Below, in pieces: positions 8,700 to 19,018 of a DNA stretch of 64,000 bases (within the stretch, counting starts at the first letter, position 1; every line of letters starts with the position of its first letter). The position numbers and the translations under genes were made by a program. A model generated the notes under the pieces. It saw nothing but the letters and a program-made list of their open reading frames with translations. It ran no database searches and was not told where the DNA came from. The stretch spans positions 23,865-87,864 of the forward strand of contig CALVDR010000008.1 in the NCBI GenBank assembly GCA_944326365.1, in the 5' to 3' direction. This DNA is from an uncultured Bacteroidales bacterium (lineage in GTDB: Bacteria; Bacteroidota; Bacteroidia; Bacteroidales; UBA932).

Positions 8700-8723
8700 A
8701 GTTCGTATTATATTGGTATTATT

Positions 8724-9983
8724 TTAAATTAGGATCTCGAAAAGCTTGTTGTTCTCGTTTATGTATTCGTAGACGATATTGTTCGCATCCATCCTGTGTA
8801 CGAGAGCCTCGAAGTCCTCCTTCGTTTCGACTTCGACACCTATGAGTGCCGGACCTTCTTCCTTGTTTGTCTTCTTGATGTACTGGAAGAGGACCAGGTC
8901 GTCTTTCGGACCGAGGTTGTCTCTGATGAATGACAGGAACGCACCGGCACGCTGAGGGAAGCTGACTATGAAATAGTGCTTCAGACCTTCGTAAAGCAGT
9001 GATTTCTCGCGTATTTCCTCGGTGCGTGTGATGTCGTTGTTGCTTCCGCTGATGATGCAGCCGACCCTCTTGCCCTTGATCTTGTCCGTGTAGAAACGCA
9101 GGGCGGCCACGGAAAGCGCACCGGCAGGCTCCACCACGATGGCGCTCTTGTTGTACATGTCTATGATGGTGGTGCATACTGCCCCTTCCGGGACTGTCAC
9201 GATGTCATCGAGCACTTTCCTGCATATTTCGTATGTCAGATGCCCGGCTTTCTTGACTGCCGCTCCGTCCACGAACTTGTCGATATGTTCGAGTTCCACT
9301 ATTTCGCCTTTCTCGATGGCTGTCTTCATGCAAGGCGCACCTGCCGGCTCCACACCGATGATCTTGGTTTCAGGAGATGCCAGTTTCATGTATGCGCCGA
9401 TTCCTGATGCCAGTCCGCCTCCTCCTATCGGCACGAAGAGATAGTCCAGAGGCTTTTTCATCTGTTTCTCTATCTCCAGACCGATGGTGGCCTGTCCCTC
9501 TATGATCTTCTTGTCATCGAACGGCGGGATGAACGTCTTTCCTGATTTTTCCGCATATTCGATGGCTTCCTTGTTCGCCGCATCGAAAGTGTCGCCTGTC
9601 AGGACGATGTCGATGTATTCCTTGCCGAACATCCTTACCTGCTCGATCTTCTGTTTCGGAGTCGTGGTCGGCATGTAGATGGAGCCCATTATGTGGAGCT
9701 TGTTGCATGAGAATGCCACTCCCTGCGCATGGTTTCCGGCACTGGCGCATACTATGCCGTATTTCAAAGCCTCGGGCGGGATCGTCCGTATCTTGTTGTA
9801 GGCTCCGCGGATTTTGTAGGACCTGACTATCTGGAGGTCTTCCCTTTTCAGATAGATCTCGGCGTCATATTTTTCCGACAGGTTCTGGTTTTGCATCATA
9901 GGTGTCGGATCTATCACTTCATCGAGAATCTTCGAAGCGAGCACAACGTCTTCTATGCGCGGAAAATATTCTGTTTCTGCCAT
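8724..9983 (-). CDS. ilvA: threonine ammonia-lyase (threonine dehydratase)
   Basis: 419 aa, a fold-type II PLP enzyme that deaminates threonine to 2-oxobutanoate, the first committed step to isoleucine. The PLP lysine is Lys57 in VRSYKIRGAYNK. The asparagine loop is SAGNHAQGVA and the phosphate-binding glycine loop is PIGGGGLASGIG. A C-terminal ACT-like domain (about 330-419: GLKHYFIVSFPQRAGAFLSF) suggests feedback control by an amino acid. The length fits the shorter form with a single regulatory domain. First gene of ilvA-ilvE-queH. Confidence 0.93.
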   Translation of the reverse strand: MAETEYFPRIEDVVLASKILDEVIDPTPMMQNQNLSEKYDAEIYLKREDLQIVRSYKIRGAYNKIRTIPPEALKYGIVCASAGNHAQGVAFSCNKLHIMGSIYMPTTTPKQKIEQVRMFGKEYIDIVLTGDTFDAANKEAIEYAEKSGKTFIPPFDDKKIIEGQATIGLEIEKQMKKPLDYLFVPIGGGGLASGIGAYMKLASPETKIIGVEPAGAPCMKTAIEKGEIVELEHIDKFVDGAAVKKAGHLTYEICRKVLDDIVTVPEGAVCTTIIDMYNKSAIVVEPAGALSVAALRFYTDKIKGKRVGCIISGSNNDITRTEEIREKSLLYEGLKHYFIVSFPQRAGAFLSFIRDNLGPKDDLVLFQYIKKTNKEEGPALIGVEVETKEDFEALVHRMDANNIVYEYINENNKLFEILI

Positions 9984-10079
9984 AACTTGAAAATTTCAGG
10001 AGGACGACTTCTGTTCGGGTCACCCTCTCCTTTCATCATTAATATACGGGTTCGTGACGGCCTTTCAGGCCAATCCTAA

Positions 10080-10087
10080 CAAAAATA
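10080..10087 (-). promoter_or_regulatory. -7 promoter box for ilvA-ilvE-queH
   Basis: Minus-strand TATTTTTG matches TAnnTTTG, 97 bp before the ilvA ATG. The leader holds only a small GGCC/GGCC hairpin near 10060-10072. I see no run of Ile, Leu or Val codons that would mark attenuation. Confidence 0.4.
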
Positions 10088-10143
10088 ATAAAAATCGGGT
10101 GATATCCATCAATAATTATGACAATTTGCGTATTTCAGCACCG

Positions 10144-10797
10144 TCAGTCGAGAATGACCAGCGCTGCGGACGGGTGGCTGAATTCCAGGCGGACAGTATC
10201 TTCCGAAGCCCGGTTCAGGGTGGCTTTCCACCAGTTGTCGAATACCACTTCGTCCGTAGGCCATTCAAGTCCTTTCGACTTTATGGTCAGACTGCTGTCA
10301 GGAGAAAACAGGGAAAAGCTTCTCCCTATACCGCACGAGATTTCCGTGGTGTCGGTCACGGCGAAAGCTGTGGACCAGTCCGATACCATTTCGATATGGA
10401 TCCTGTTCCGGAATTTGCGGGCATATTCCATAAGCAGGGACAGGTTCCCTATGGTGTGGTCTTCCCTGGCTCCGCTGCCTCCGAGTATGAAAATTCCGGA
10501 AACATCCTTGAAATTGTCCACGATGTATGAGACAGCCTTGGTCTGGTCATTTGTCTCCTGTTCCGCCACATGCACGAGTGTTCCGGTAAATCTTTTCCTG
10601 GCGGCAGAACTTATGGAATCCATGTCGCCGATGACTATGTCAGGCATGCGTTCGCAGCCGAAAACGGCCTCCATATTCCGGAAATACTTCATCAGGGCCC
10701 CGTCGCAGCATACGATCAGGTCCGCCTGCCGGAGCAGATATCTGGGGTATTCCTTTTTCGGAAAGTCCCCGTTGTCTATGACCACTGCTGTTTTCAT
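10144..10797 (-). CDS. thiamine pyrophosphokinase (thiamine diphosphokinase)
   Basis: 217 aa from MKTAVVIDNGDFP. This start leaves 10 bp after the preceding gene; a start at 10824 would overlap it. The enzyme transfers pyrophosphate from ATP to thiamine. Family signatures: IVCCDGALMKY, VIGDMDSISS, the active-site QETNDQTKA and GGSGAREDHTIGN. The C-terminal half is a beta-sandwich thiamine-binding domain. Last gene of the alaS-(lptF::fmt)-TPK operon. Confidence 0.9.
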   Translation of the reverse strand: MKTAVVIDNGDFPKKEYPRYLLRQADLIVCCDGALMKYFRNMEAVFGCERMPDIVIGDMDSISSAARKRFTGTLVHVAEQETNDQTKAVSYIVDNFKDVSGIFILGGSGAREDHTIGNLSLLMEYARKFRNRIHIEMVSDWSTAFAVTDTTEISCGIGRSFSLFSPDSSLTIKSKGLEWPTDEVVFDNWWKATLNRASEDTVRLEFSHPSAALVILD

Positions 10798-10807
10798 TCC
10801 CGATAAT

Positions 10808-13306
10808 TCACTCCTGGTTCCCATCTGCCAGCGATTTCCTGTACTTGTCCAGAACTACGGAAGACGTACCTTTCGTGACCGAATATGAAGCAGGGTCGCG
10901 GAATCCGATCAGGAAATCCTTCACGGCCATCCTTTTCTTTCCGGCCATCTGTATGTCTTTCAATGCCATGGCTCCATCGGCCGTCAGGACGGCCAATGTT
11001 TCTTTCCCGTCAGAAACTATGGTGCCTGCCGGTGCATCCTCCGCCGTTCCGGCGGCAGCCTTCAGTGCCTTCAAATCTCCCTCCGTCATGATTCCAGCCT
11101 CGAAAATCTTCAATGACAAGATCTTGCCGTCTTTTGCCAGTTCGGTATATGCGGCAGGGTAAGGGCTCAGACCTCGTATGAGATTGTTGATTTCCCGGGA
11201 AGGACGGTCCCAGTCGATGTGGCACAGCTCCCTGGTGAGTTTAGGGGCCGGTTTCAGCACTTCCGAGCCTTGGATGAAACTCTTCTGCAGCCGAAGTTCG
11301 ACCTTGTTCTCGAATATGGCCTCTATGGTCTCCAGAACTGTTTTCGAACCGGTTTCCATGAGCTTGTCATGGATCGTCCCTGCGTTGTCGCTGTCTTCTA
11401 TCCGGCACTGTTCCCTGAATATGATATGACCGGTATCCATTCCTTCGTTGATCATGAATGTGGTCACGCCTGTGAAATGTTCGCCGTTTATCACGGCCCA
11501 GTTTATCGGGGCGGCACCGCGATATTGAGGAAGCAGGGCGGCGTGGAGGTTGAATGTCCCGTATTTCGGCATGCTCCACACTTCCTTGGGCAGCATGCGG
11601 AAAGCCACTACCACGAACAGGTCGGCATTCCATGACTGGAGGGCGGAAAGGAATTCAGGGTCCTTGAGTGAAACAGGCTGCAGCAGAGGAAGATTGTGCT
11701 CCGCAGCGTATTTTTTCACTGCGCTTTCATTCACTTTAAGTCCGCGTCCGCTGGCCTTGTCTGCCACTGTCACTACTCCGGCCACGGTGTAGCCTGCCTT
11801 GATTATGGCATCGAGGGATGCCACCGCGAACTCAGGCGTTCCCATGAATACTATACGGGTCTTTCTCATTTTTCCTAAAATCTTGTTTCTGATTTTCCTG
11901 AACAGGATACCTGCCCTTTCCGTGTCTATCAGTGACTTGTCATTGATGGCATTCCATGTGAACAGCAGTCCGATAGGCAGCAGGACTACCGATGATATGA
12001 ACACGCCCACGAATGCCGAGACAGCACCGTCTTTCGCCAGTTTGTTTCCCGTGATGTCTATCACCCAGTAGAGGACGAAGAACAGTACCGCTATGATGGC
12101 CGGAGTTCCCAGCCCTCCTTTCCTGATCAGGGCTCCGAGCGGGGCTCCGATGAAGAAGAATATGAAACAGGCAAGCGACAGTGCGAACTTTTTCAGGATT
12201 TCCACATCGATACGCCTTAGCGTGTACGAATTGTAGTAGCGTTCACGTCCGTATGTGGTCAGTTCGCCTATGGTCTCGTTCACCTTCGATATGGCGCTCT
12301 TTTCCGCATCGATCTGTTTCTGCAGGTCATCCCATTCGCAGAAGCCTTCGTATGCGAAAGCCGATTTAAGCTTGTCGTTGCGTCGGTTCGTCGTATCCAG
12401 CTGGAAATGATAGCGCAGGGACCTGTCGTTGTAGAATCTGGCGATATTGTCCATCTTGGCATTGGAGTCCACTCTGCCGATGGAGTCTTCACTGTGATTC
12501 AGCTGGCGCAGGTTCATGGTCCTCACTTCGTCCCCGAAACGGGTGTCCTCGGACTTCTTGAATGCGTAGTTCTCGAGAGGAATGACCATCTCCTGACTGT
12601 CGAATTCTATTTTCTGCAGCTGGAGGGTCGTGTCTCGGTATTTTCTGGTGTTCGTTTCCTCATAGTTGGAGCCGCTGTACAGGACGAAAGTCAGGTAAGT
12701 CTTGTCGTCCGACATTTTCATCATGGCCGAATCCGCTATCGTCAGGCTGGTGTTTCCTTTCTTGCCGGTGTGGTTGTAGACCATGACACCGTGCATCATG
12801 CCGGTCTCCTTGTCCCTTTCATTTACCCGGAGAATATAGCCGTCTATACCGTCGTAGAATGTACCGGTAGGGATCTTTATTTCCTCTTTCGTCTTTCCGA
12901 TATCGTCACGGAGAGTGAAAATCTTGTTGTATGCTATCGGTATCAGTTCGTTCGATGCGAAAAATGCGGCCACGCTTATGATGGCGGACACTATGATAAG
13001 AGGGGCGAGGACCCTTTTAAGGGAAATGCCGGCAGCCTTGATCGCCAGAAGCTCGTTGTTTTCACCGAGAGTACCTAACGTCATCACTGCCGAGAGCAGG
13101 GTGGCCAATGGCAGGGAGAGCGGGATCAGTGTGGCGCTTCCCCAGCCGAGGAATTCGAGGATGACCTTGAAACTGAGTCCTTTGCCTACCAGCTCATCGA
13201 TGTACAGCCACAGGAACTGCATCATCAGGATGAAGATGACCACAAACAGGATCGCGAAAAACGGTCCTATAAACGAACTCAATATGAATCTGTCCAGTCT
13301 CTTCAT
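10808..13306 (-). CDS. fmt: fusion: LptF/LptG-family permease + methionyl-tRNA formyltransferase
   Basis: 832 aa without an internal stop. Residues 1-479 are a complete YjgP/YjgQ LPS-export permease: helices at about 12-34, 60-80 and 100-120, a soluble periplasmic middle, and three C-terminal helices between about 370 and 465. Residues 480-832 are a complete Fmt: [12 protein letters not shown], the catalytic N-x-H in [17 protein letters not shown], the catalytic Asp in EGMDTGHII, then the C-terminal OB-fold domain. The junction is [12 protein letters not shown]. An in-frame ATG at 11869 preceded by AGGAAAA could also start Fmt alone (10808-11869). These are normally separate proteins, one in the membrane and one in the cytosol. 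A real fusion, a stop lost by a 1-bp indel, or an assembly error all fit. It overlaps alaS by ATGA. Confidence 0.85.
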   Translation of the reverse strand: MKRLDRFILSSFIGPFFAILFVVIFILMMQFLWLYIDELVGKGLSFKVILEFLGWGSATLIPLSLPLATLLSAVMTLGTLGENNELLAIKAAGISLKRVLAPLIIVSAIISVAAFFASNELIPIAYNKIFTLRDDIGKTKEEIKIPTGTFYDGIDGYILRVNERDKETGMMHGVMVYNHTGKKGNTSLTIADSAMMKMSDDKTYLTFVLYSGSNYEETNTRKYRDTTLQLQKIEFDSQEMVIPLENYAFKKSEDTRFGDEVRTMNLRQLNHSEDSIGRVDSNAKMDNIARFYNDRSLRYHFQLDTTNRRNDKLKSAFAYEGFCEWDDLQKQIDAEKSAISKVNETIGELTTYGRERYYNSYTLRRIDVEILKKFALSLACFIFFFIGAPLGALIRKGGLGTPAIIAVLFFVLYWVIDITGNKLAKDGAVSAFVGVFISSVVLLPIGLLFTWNAINDKSLIDTERAGILFRKIRNKILGKMRKTRIVFMGTPEFAVASLDAIIKAGYTVAGVVTVADKASGRGLKVNESAVKKYAAEHNLPLLQPVSLKDPEFLSALQSWNADLFVVVAFRMLPKEVWSMPKYGTFNLHAALLPQYRGAAPINWAVINGEHFTGVTTFMINEGMDTGHIIFREQCRIEDSDNAGTIHDKLMETGSKTVLETIEAIFENKVELRLQKSFIQGSEVLKPAPKLTRELCHIDWDRPSREINNLIRGLSPYPAAYTELAKDGKILSLKIFEAGIMTEGDLKALKAAAGTAEDAPAGTIVSDGKETLAVLTADGAMALKDIQMAGKKRMAVKDFLIGFRDPASYSVTKGTSSVVLDKYRKSLADGNQE

Positions 13307-15924
13307 TTATTGTCTGTTGCCAGTTTCAGCATGATGTCGAGAGCATCGGCCAGGCCGCCCGCATCCTTGCCTCCGGCAGTCGCGAGCCCCGGCTGACCGC
13401 CGCCGCCTCCGGCGATGGCCCTGGCCGCCTCCTTGATATCCTTGCCTGCATTGTGTCCTGCTGCCACCAGATCTGACGAATACATGATAATCAGCTGCGG
13501 CTTGCCAGCATATTCGAACGCTCCGAGTACGGCAGTGTTCTCAGTCTCTTTCTGCAGCATGAATGCCGCGTTCTTCAGAAGCACGGGATCTACAGGCATG
13601 TTGACTTTGACTACTTTAATACCGTTTATCAGTTCAGCCTTGTCTTCAAGCTTTTTTTTCAAGACCAGAGCCTTTTCCTTCGCCACATTTTCCATTTCCT
13701 TCTTGAAGTGCTCATTCTCTTCGATGAGTTTCCGGATGGACCCCGCCAGATCAGGGACGTTGTTGAAAAATGCACGTGCCACACGCAGCGTGTTCTCCAT
13801 GGAGTCTACGATATCTTCGGCCTGACGTCCGGTGGTAGCCTCTATTCTCCTGATACCGGCAGCGATGGCCGACTCGGAAATGATCTTGAAGAAACCTATC
13901 TGTCCGGTCGCCTTTGCATGCGTACCTCCGCACAGCTCGATCGAATCGCCGAACTGCACCACCCTCACGCGGTCTCCGTATTTTTCCCCGAACAGTGCCA
14001 TGGCTCCCATCTCCTTGGCTTCTTCCATGGTGGCATCCCTTTTCTCGCAGAGCGGAGAGTTCAGTCTGATCAGGGCGTTCACCCGTCTTTCCACCTCATC
14101 TATCTGTTCATCGGTGAGCTTTTCGAAATGGGAGAAGTCGAACCTGAAATAATTGTCGCAGACATAGGAGCCCTTCTGTTCGACATGTGTGCCGAGGATT
14201 TCGCGCAGGGCTTTGTGAAGCAGGTGGGTGGCCGTGTGGTTGTTCGTGATCCCCAGCCGTCTCTGAGCGTCCACAGTGAGCTTGAACGGACCTGAACAGT
14301 CCACTGGAATACTTTCGGCTATGTGTATGGTCAGGTTGTTTTCCTTGATGGTGTTGAGGATCTTTATCTTTTCACCGCTGGCGGATTCGATCCAGCCGGT
14401 ATCTCCTACCTGACCACCCATTTCGGCATAGAAAGGTGTCTTGTCGAAGACGAGCTGGTACATCGTCTTGTTTTTCGCCTTGACGGTGCGGTGTCTTGTG
14501 AGTACTGCATCGTCTACGCTGGTCATGTCATAGCCGAGGAACTGCACGTTTTCGCAGTGCCGGAACTCCACCCAGTCTCCTGATTCGATAGCTGTCGCAT
14601 TCCTCGCCCTTTCCTTCTGTTTCTGAAGCTCTTTCTCGAAGCCTTCGAGGTCTATCTTGTAGCCTCGTTCCGAGGCAATGAGTTCACTCAGGTCGATAGG
14701 GAATCCGAAGGTGTCATAAAGGACGAATGCGTCTTCTCCCTTGATGAGCATCGTATCCTTCGATTTCTCCATTATGTTCTCTATCAGCTTGATACCCCTG
14801 TCAAGAGTCCGCAGGAAAGCCATTTCCTCCTCTCTGATGACTTTTTCGATAAGTGTCTGCTGGGCCGGAAGTTCAGGGTAGAATTCACCCATGTCGTCCA
14901 CCAGCTGGCCGACCAGCCTGCAGAGGAAAGGCTCGTTGAAGCCCAGGAATGTATAGCCGTATCTGACGGCTCTTCTCAGGATACGTCTGATGACATATCC
15001 TGCCTTTACGTTCGAAGGCAGCTGACCGTCCGCAATGGAGAAACTGATGGCTCTGATGTGGTCTGCTATGACCCTCATGGCCACTCCTGTTTCGTCGGAC
15101 TCATGGTATTTGTGTCCGGAAAGTTCCTCTATCTTCGCGATCATTCCGGTGAAGACGTCGGTATCGTAGTTGCTGGTCTTGCCCTGGAGCGTCATGCAGA
15201 GTCTCTCGAATCCCATTCCCGTATCCACGTTCTTGTTCGGAAGAAGCTCCAGTTCTCCGCTGGCCTTGCGGTTGAACTGCATGAATACCAGATTCCATAT
15301 CTCGATGACCAGATGGTGTCCCTTGTTTACCAGCTCGCGACCCGGAATGGCGTTTCTCTCCTCATCGGACCTGAGGTCCACGTGGATTTCACTGCATGGT
15401 CCGCATGGGCCTGTATCACCCATTTCCCAGAAATTGTCATGCTTGTTTCCAAGGAGTATCCTGTCTTCAGGAAGGTGCTTTTTCCATTCTTCGAGGGCTT
15501 CGCGATCCATTTCGGTACCGTCATTTGCATCGCCTTCGAACACTGTGGCGTAGAGCCTGTCCTTGTCTATCTTGTATACCTCTGTCAGAAGTTCCCATGC
15601 CCATGAGATGGCCTCTGACTTGAAGTAGTCTCCGAAACTCCAGTTCCCGAGCATCTCGAACATGGTGTGATGATAGGAGTCGTGGCCCACTTCTTCAAGG
15701 TCGTTGTGCTTTCCGCTGACCCTGAGACATTTCTGGCTGTCGGTGACTCTCTTGTACTTAGGCTTGCTGTTTCCCAGAAACCAGTCCTTGAACTGGTTCA
15801 TTCCGGCATTGGTGAACATGAGTGTAGGGTCGTTCTTGACGACCATCGGCGCTGAAGGCACTATCGTGTGGCCCTTTGATGCGAAGAAACCCAAAAAGGC
15901 TTTCCTGATTTCTTTAGAAGTCAT
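13303..15924 (-). CDS. alaS: alanyl-tRNA synthetase
   Basis: 873 aa, the full family length. The class II catalytic core spans about 1-250 ([43 protein letters not shown]). The tRNA-recognition domain follows to about 460, then the editing domain with the zinc-binding NHTATHLLH and [11 protein letters not shown], and a C-Ala domain ending in a glycine-rich [14 protein letters not shown] stretch. It charges tRNA-Ala and clears mischarged Ser/Gly. First gene of a three-gene operon with the permease-Fmt fusion and TPK, giving two translation-related functions in one transcript. Confidence 0.97.
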   Translation of the reverse strand: MTSKEIRKAFLGFFASKGHTIVPSAPMVVKNDPTLMFTNAGMNQFKDWFLGNSKPKYKRVTDSQKCLRVSGKHNDLEEVGHDSYHHTMFEMLGNWSFGDYFKSEAISWAWELLTEVYKIDKDRLYATVFEGDANDGTEMDREALEEWKKHLPEDRILLGNKHDNFWEMGDTGPCGPCSEIHVDLRSDEERNAIPGRELVNKGHHLVIEIWNLVFMQFNRKASGELELLPNKNVDTGMGFERLCMTLQGKTSNYDTDVFTGMIAKIEELSGHKYHESDETGVAMRVIADHIRAISFSIADGQLPSNVKAGYVIRRILRRAVRYGYTFLGFNEPFLCRLVGQLVDDMGEFYPELPAQQTLIEKVIREEEMAFLRTLDRGIKLIENIMEKSKDTMLIKGEDAFVLYDTFGFPIDLSELIASERGYKIDLEGFEKELQKQKERARNATAIESGDWVEFRHCENVQFLGYDMTSVDDAVLTRHRTVKAKNKTMYQLVFDKTPFYAEMGGQVGDTGWIESASGEKIKILNTIKENNLTIHIAESIPVDCSGPFKLTVDAQRRLGITNNHTATHLLHKALREILGTHVEQKGSYVCDNYFRFDFSHFEKLTDEQIDEVERRVNALIRLNSPLCEKRDATMEEAKEMGAMALFGEKYGDRVRVVQFGDSIELCGGTHAKATGQIGFFKIISESAIAAGIRRIEATTGRQAEDIVDSMENTLRVARAFFNNVPDLAGSIRKLIEENEHFKKEMENVAKEKALVLKKKLEDKAELINGIKVVKVNMPVDPVLLKNAAFMLQKETENTAVLGAFEYAGKPQLIIMYSSDLVAAGHNAGKDIKEAARAIAGGGGGQPGLATAGGKDAGGLADALDIMLKLATDNK

Positions 15925-15962
15925 ATTTGTTATAAATTTTTTGTCAAGATTGAAATATCCTG

Positions 15963-15970
15963 CAAAATTA
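15963..15970 (-). promoter_or_regulatory. -7 promoter box for the alaS operon
   Basis: Minus-strand TAATTTTG matches TAnnTTTG, 39 bp upstream of the alaS ATG. Confidence 0.5.
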
Positions 15971-16002
15971 TAAATAATATTTGAATTGGAGCAGGATATT
16001 TT

Positions 16003-16030
16003 TTCCGGGCCGGAAAAAACAGGCCCGGAA
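16003..16030 (-). terminator. hairpin downstream of the hybrid sensor gene
   Basis: Perfect 9-bp arms TTCCGGGCC / GGCCCGGAA with a 10-base loop, starting 6 bp after the hybrid-sensor stop. The transcript has A rather than U after the stem, so it may be an imperfect terminator or an RNA-end stabiliser. Confidence 0.45.
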
Positions 16031-16035
16031 ACAAA

Positions 16036-18924
16036 TCAGCCGCGATGCCGGAAATCCTTTGGCGAACAGTTGTGGATCCGCGAAAACTCCCTGTAGAAAT
16101 AAGCCTTGTTGTGGAAACCGCAATCGTACATGATTTCCTGGACGGTCTTTTCCGTCTCGAGAAGCATGATCTCGGCCTGATGTATCCTGAAACGCTTGAT
16201 CAGTTCACCCGGGGTAGTCTTCAGCTCTCCCTTCACACGACGGTACAGCTGCACGCGGCTCATCGCCAGATCGTATGCGAGCGCATCCTGATTGTATGTC
16301 TCGTCACTGAAATTTTTCAGCAGGGCCTCATTGACCTTCCGGGCGAAAGGAGACATTCCTTTTTCCGCTGTTCCGGCCGCATCATGGCTGTCCTCCCAGC
16401 CTTCCGGACACGGCCAGGCACCGCTTCCGCAGGCATGCCTGACGTCCTCCTTTGCTGTCGCACTGTCCTCTTCCGGAACCACGTGCCCAGCCCTGCTCTC
16501 CAGAATCCTTTCGACTACCGCCTTCAGGTACCTCGGGTGGAAAGGCTTGACTATGAATATGTCTGCCCCCGTATTGATCGCATTCACTCTGTTCTCGATA
16601 TCGGAATCGCATGAAAGCATCACCACCGGTATATCCTTCGACCCCGCATCGCCCTTTACCTTCTTGACGAACTCTATCCCTCCCATTCCGGGCATTATCA
16701 TGTCGCATATGATAAGGGCAGGGGAGACAGTCTCAAGCAGCCGCACCGCACTCTCGCCGTCACCGGCCTCGACAGTATCGTACTCATCGGAAAGTATATC
16801 CGCTATCAGTGCCCTGATATCCTGATAGTCATCCACTATCATGATGACACTCCTTTCCTCTGCCTTCTCCACGGTCGCGTTCTCATGAATCAGCGCCGTC
16901 TCCGCCATGTCGTCCTCTTCCGGTCCGGAATCCGAAGTCATGCCGATATTCGACTCATCCTTCCATGGAAGAGCCACTGTGAAGTCGGTGAATACGTTTT
17001 CCTGGCTGTCCGCAGTGATCTTCCCGCCGAGAATACCTGTCAGGTCCTTGCACAGAGCCAGTCCTATCCCAGTCCTGGTATAATGCCCGTGGGAGAGTTT
17101 CGTCTCGAAATTGTCCAGAATCACGTAGCGGTCGAAAATGTCCGCCAGCTTGTCCCTCGCTATCCCGGGGCCGCTGTTTCTGACGGATATCACCAGATCC
17201 CCGACAGTACCCGTACCGGCCGAGATCTCTATCCACCCCTCGTCAGGCGTGTATTTCATGGCATTGGAAAGGAGATTGAAGACTATCTTCTCCAGCATGC
17301 TTCTGTCCGTCACCCATTGGGCCAGCCCTGCCTGTACATGGAATGTCAGCCTTATCTTTTTGGTTTCCGCGATATCTATGAAATTGTCCGAAGTATATTT
17401 CAGAAGTTCGGCCACATCCACCTTCTCGTACACCACAGGCAGATGTCCCGAATCGGCCTTGCTGAACTCCATGAGTTCCTGTATCTGGCGGTGCATCCTG
17501 TCCGCATTGCTCCTGATGGCCATCAGCTGCTTCGTATTGGCGGCATTCCTTCCTCCCGTTCCGGATCCCATGCCGAATATCTGTTCCACTGCGCCGAAAA
17601 TCAGCGTGATGGAATTCGAGAATTCATGGGCGATATTCGTGAAGAAACGGAATTTCGCCTGCACTATCTCCTCTTTCAGGGCATTTTCTCTCTTTTCCTT
17701 TTCCAGTTCTTCGAAAATCGCCTTGCGGGACCTGTGCAGCAGGAAGAGTGTCACTGCCACACCGAGCATGATGCAGGCATAAATGAATATGAGCCACGGT
17801 TTCAGCAGTACCGGCCACGCCACATTCAGATGAAAAGTCATGAGAGTACTGCTGTCGGCCTGTATGTCCGTCCCGTCCGGAACGGCTCCCGGACCGCGTA
17901 CCCACAGCGTGTATTTCCCTGGTCTCAGCCGGCCCACCACGATCTGGCGGCTGCTCCCTATGTCTATCCATTTATGATCCCCTATGGCATCATGGCCTTT
18001 TCCCCGGCCCTTCCGCAGGAAATACGAAATGGAATTCTTTTCTTCCGACACATAGTCCGGCAGGGAAAATTCCAGTGTCACGGACCCTGTCCTGTAATCG
18101 GTGCTGATCACATTCCCTTCCGGAAAATATTCCGTATTGTCCACTTCCACGGATTTCAGGCTCAGTTTGGGAACGAAACTTTCCCCGGTCACCAGCGACG
18201 GGTCGATGACATCCACCCCGGACACACTTCCGAAATAGAGTTTCCTGCCGTCATCGTAGCTGAAACCCGCCCCATCTGAAAATTCATTGTTCGACAGTCC
18301 GTCCTCGTAAGTCCATGATGAAATGACCGGCTCGTCCCCGCCGATTCTCGCCACCCCTTTGTCCGTGCTCACCCAGATACTGCCGTCGGAAGCCTCCAGT
18401 ATCGAGTGGATATCCGCATTCGGAAGTCCGGACGCCTCATCGAAATACCTGATGTCTCTTCCGTCGTTTTCTGGAATCCTGGATGCTTCATCGCAAATGC
18501 AGCACAGCCCTGAAGAAGTCCCGACCCAGAGCCTTCCGCGTGAATCGAGCAGGAGCGAAATGACATCGTTGCTGCAGACGAAACCGTCCCCGCCGTTCTC
18601 CGCCATGAAAATCTCCGCTTTCCCGGACACCTTGTCGAACCTGTTCAGTCCGCCGCCCCTGGTAGCCATCCACAGGTATCTCCCGTCATCCACCAGATCA
18701 TAGATTATATTGCTCCCTATGCTTTCCGGATCAGAATCGGAATGTCTGAAATTCTCCACGGACACGGCCCTGCTCCCGTCCATGACCACCCTGAACAGCC
18801 CTTTTCCGCTCGTGCCTAACCACAGGGTGTCGTTTTGCGCGGATATGGAATAAACCGACCCCGGCAGCACGCCCCTGTTTTCCGGCATCACCACCTTCCT
18901 CAGCCTCCCGTCGGCGCCGTCCAT
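16036..18924 (-). CDS. hybrid two-component system, C-terminal part (propeller end, kinase, receiver, AraC)
   Basis: 962 aa from the first ATG, but the frame is open back to the G tract at 19037-19046, so this is the 3' part of one split gene. Order: propeller repeats (about 1-245, e.g. LWMATRGGGLNRFD, IWVSTDKGVARI), Y_Y_Y domain (about 260-368), TM helix (about 371-396), HisKA with His433 in FFTNIAHEFSNSITLI, HATPase to about 655, receiver with Asp741 (IICDMIMPG), and an AraC-type DNA-binding domain (about 860-962). The H-box lacks the usual RTPL. Members of this family sense oligosaccharides in the periplasm and activate the adjacent PUL; here the divergent operon starts at 20407. Without a frameshift event, this part would lack its signal peptide. 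Confidence 0.88.
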   Translation of the reverse strand: MDGADGRLRKVVMPENRGVLPGSVYSISAQNDTLWLGTSGKGLFRVVMDGSRAVSVENFRHSDSDPESIGSNIIYDLVDDGRYLWMATRGGGLNRFDKVSGKAEIFMAENGGDGFVCSNDVISLLLDSRGRLWVGTSSGLCCICDEASRIPENDGRDIRYFDEASGLPNADIHSILEASDGSIWVSTDKGVARIGGDEPVISSWTYEDGLSNNEFSDGAGFSYDDGRKLYFGSVSGVDVIDPSLVTGESFVPKLSLKSVEVDNTEYFPEGNVISTDYRTGSVTLEFSLPDYVSEEKNSISYFLRKGRGKGHDAIGDHKWIDIGSSRQIVVGRLRPGKYTLWVRGPGAVPDGTDIQADSSTLMTFHLNVAWPVLLKPWLIFIYACIMLGVAVTLFLLHRSRKAIFEELEKEKRENALKEEIVQAKFRFFTNIAHEFSNSITLIFGAVEQIFGMGSGTGGRNAANTKQLMAIRSNADRMHRQIQELMEFSKADSGHLPVVYEKVDVAELLKYTSDNFIDIAETKKIRLTFHVQAGLAQWVTDRSMLEKIVFNLLSNAMKYTPDEGWIEISAGTGTVGDLVISVRNSGPGIARDKLADIFDRYVILDNFETKLSHGHYTRTGIGLALCKDLTGILGGKITADSQENVFTDFTVALPWKDESNIGMTSDSGPEEDDMAETALIHENATVEKAEERSVIMIVDDYQDIRALIADILSDEYDTVEAGDGESAVRLLETVSPALIICDMIMPGMGGIEFVKKVKGDAGSKDIPVVMLSCDSDIENRVNAINTGADIFIVKPFHPRYLKAVVERILESRAGHVVPEEDSATAKEDVRHACGSGAWPCPEGWEDSHDAAGTAEKGMSPFARKVNEALLKNFSDETYNQDALAYDLAMSRVQLYRRVKGELKTTPGELIKRFRIHQAEIMLLETEKTVQEIMYDCGFHNKAYFYREFSRIHNCSPKDFRHRG

Positions 18925-19018
18925 ATAGAGCAGTCCGTCACCGTCCGTCCCGACATATACCCGCTCCCCGGATATTTCCAGAGCCAGGACCGAATTGTAC
19001 GTCTTCCCCGGCCCGACG

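Noticed and set aside
9984..10079. Possible attenuator or riboswitch before ilvA
   Set aside because: Only one short hairpin and no run of Ile/Val/Leu codons; not enough to call.
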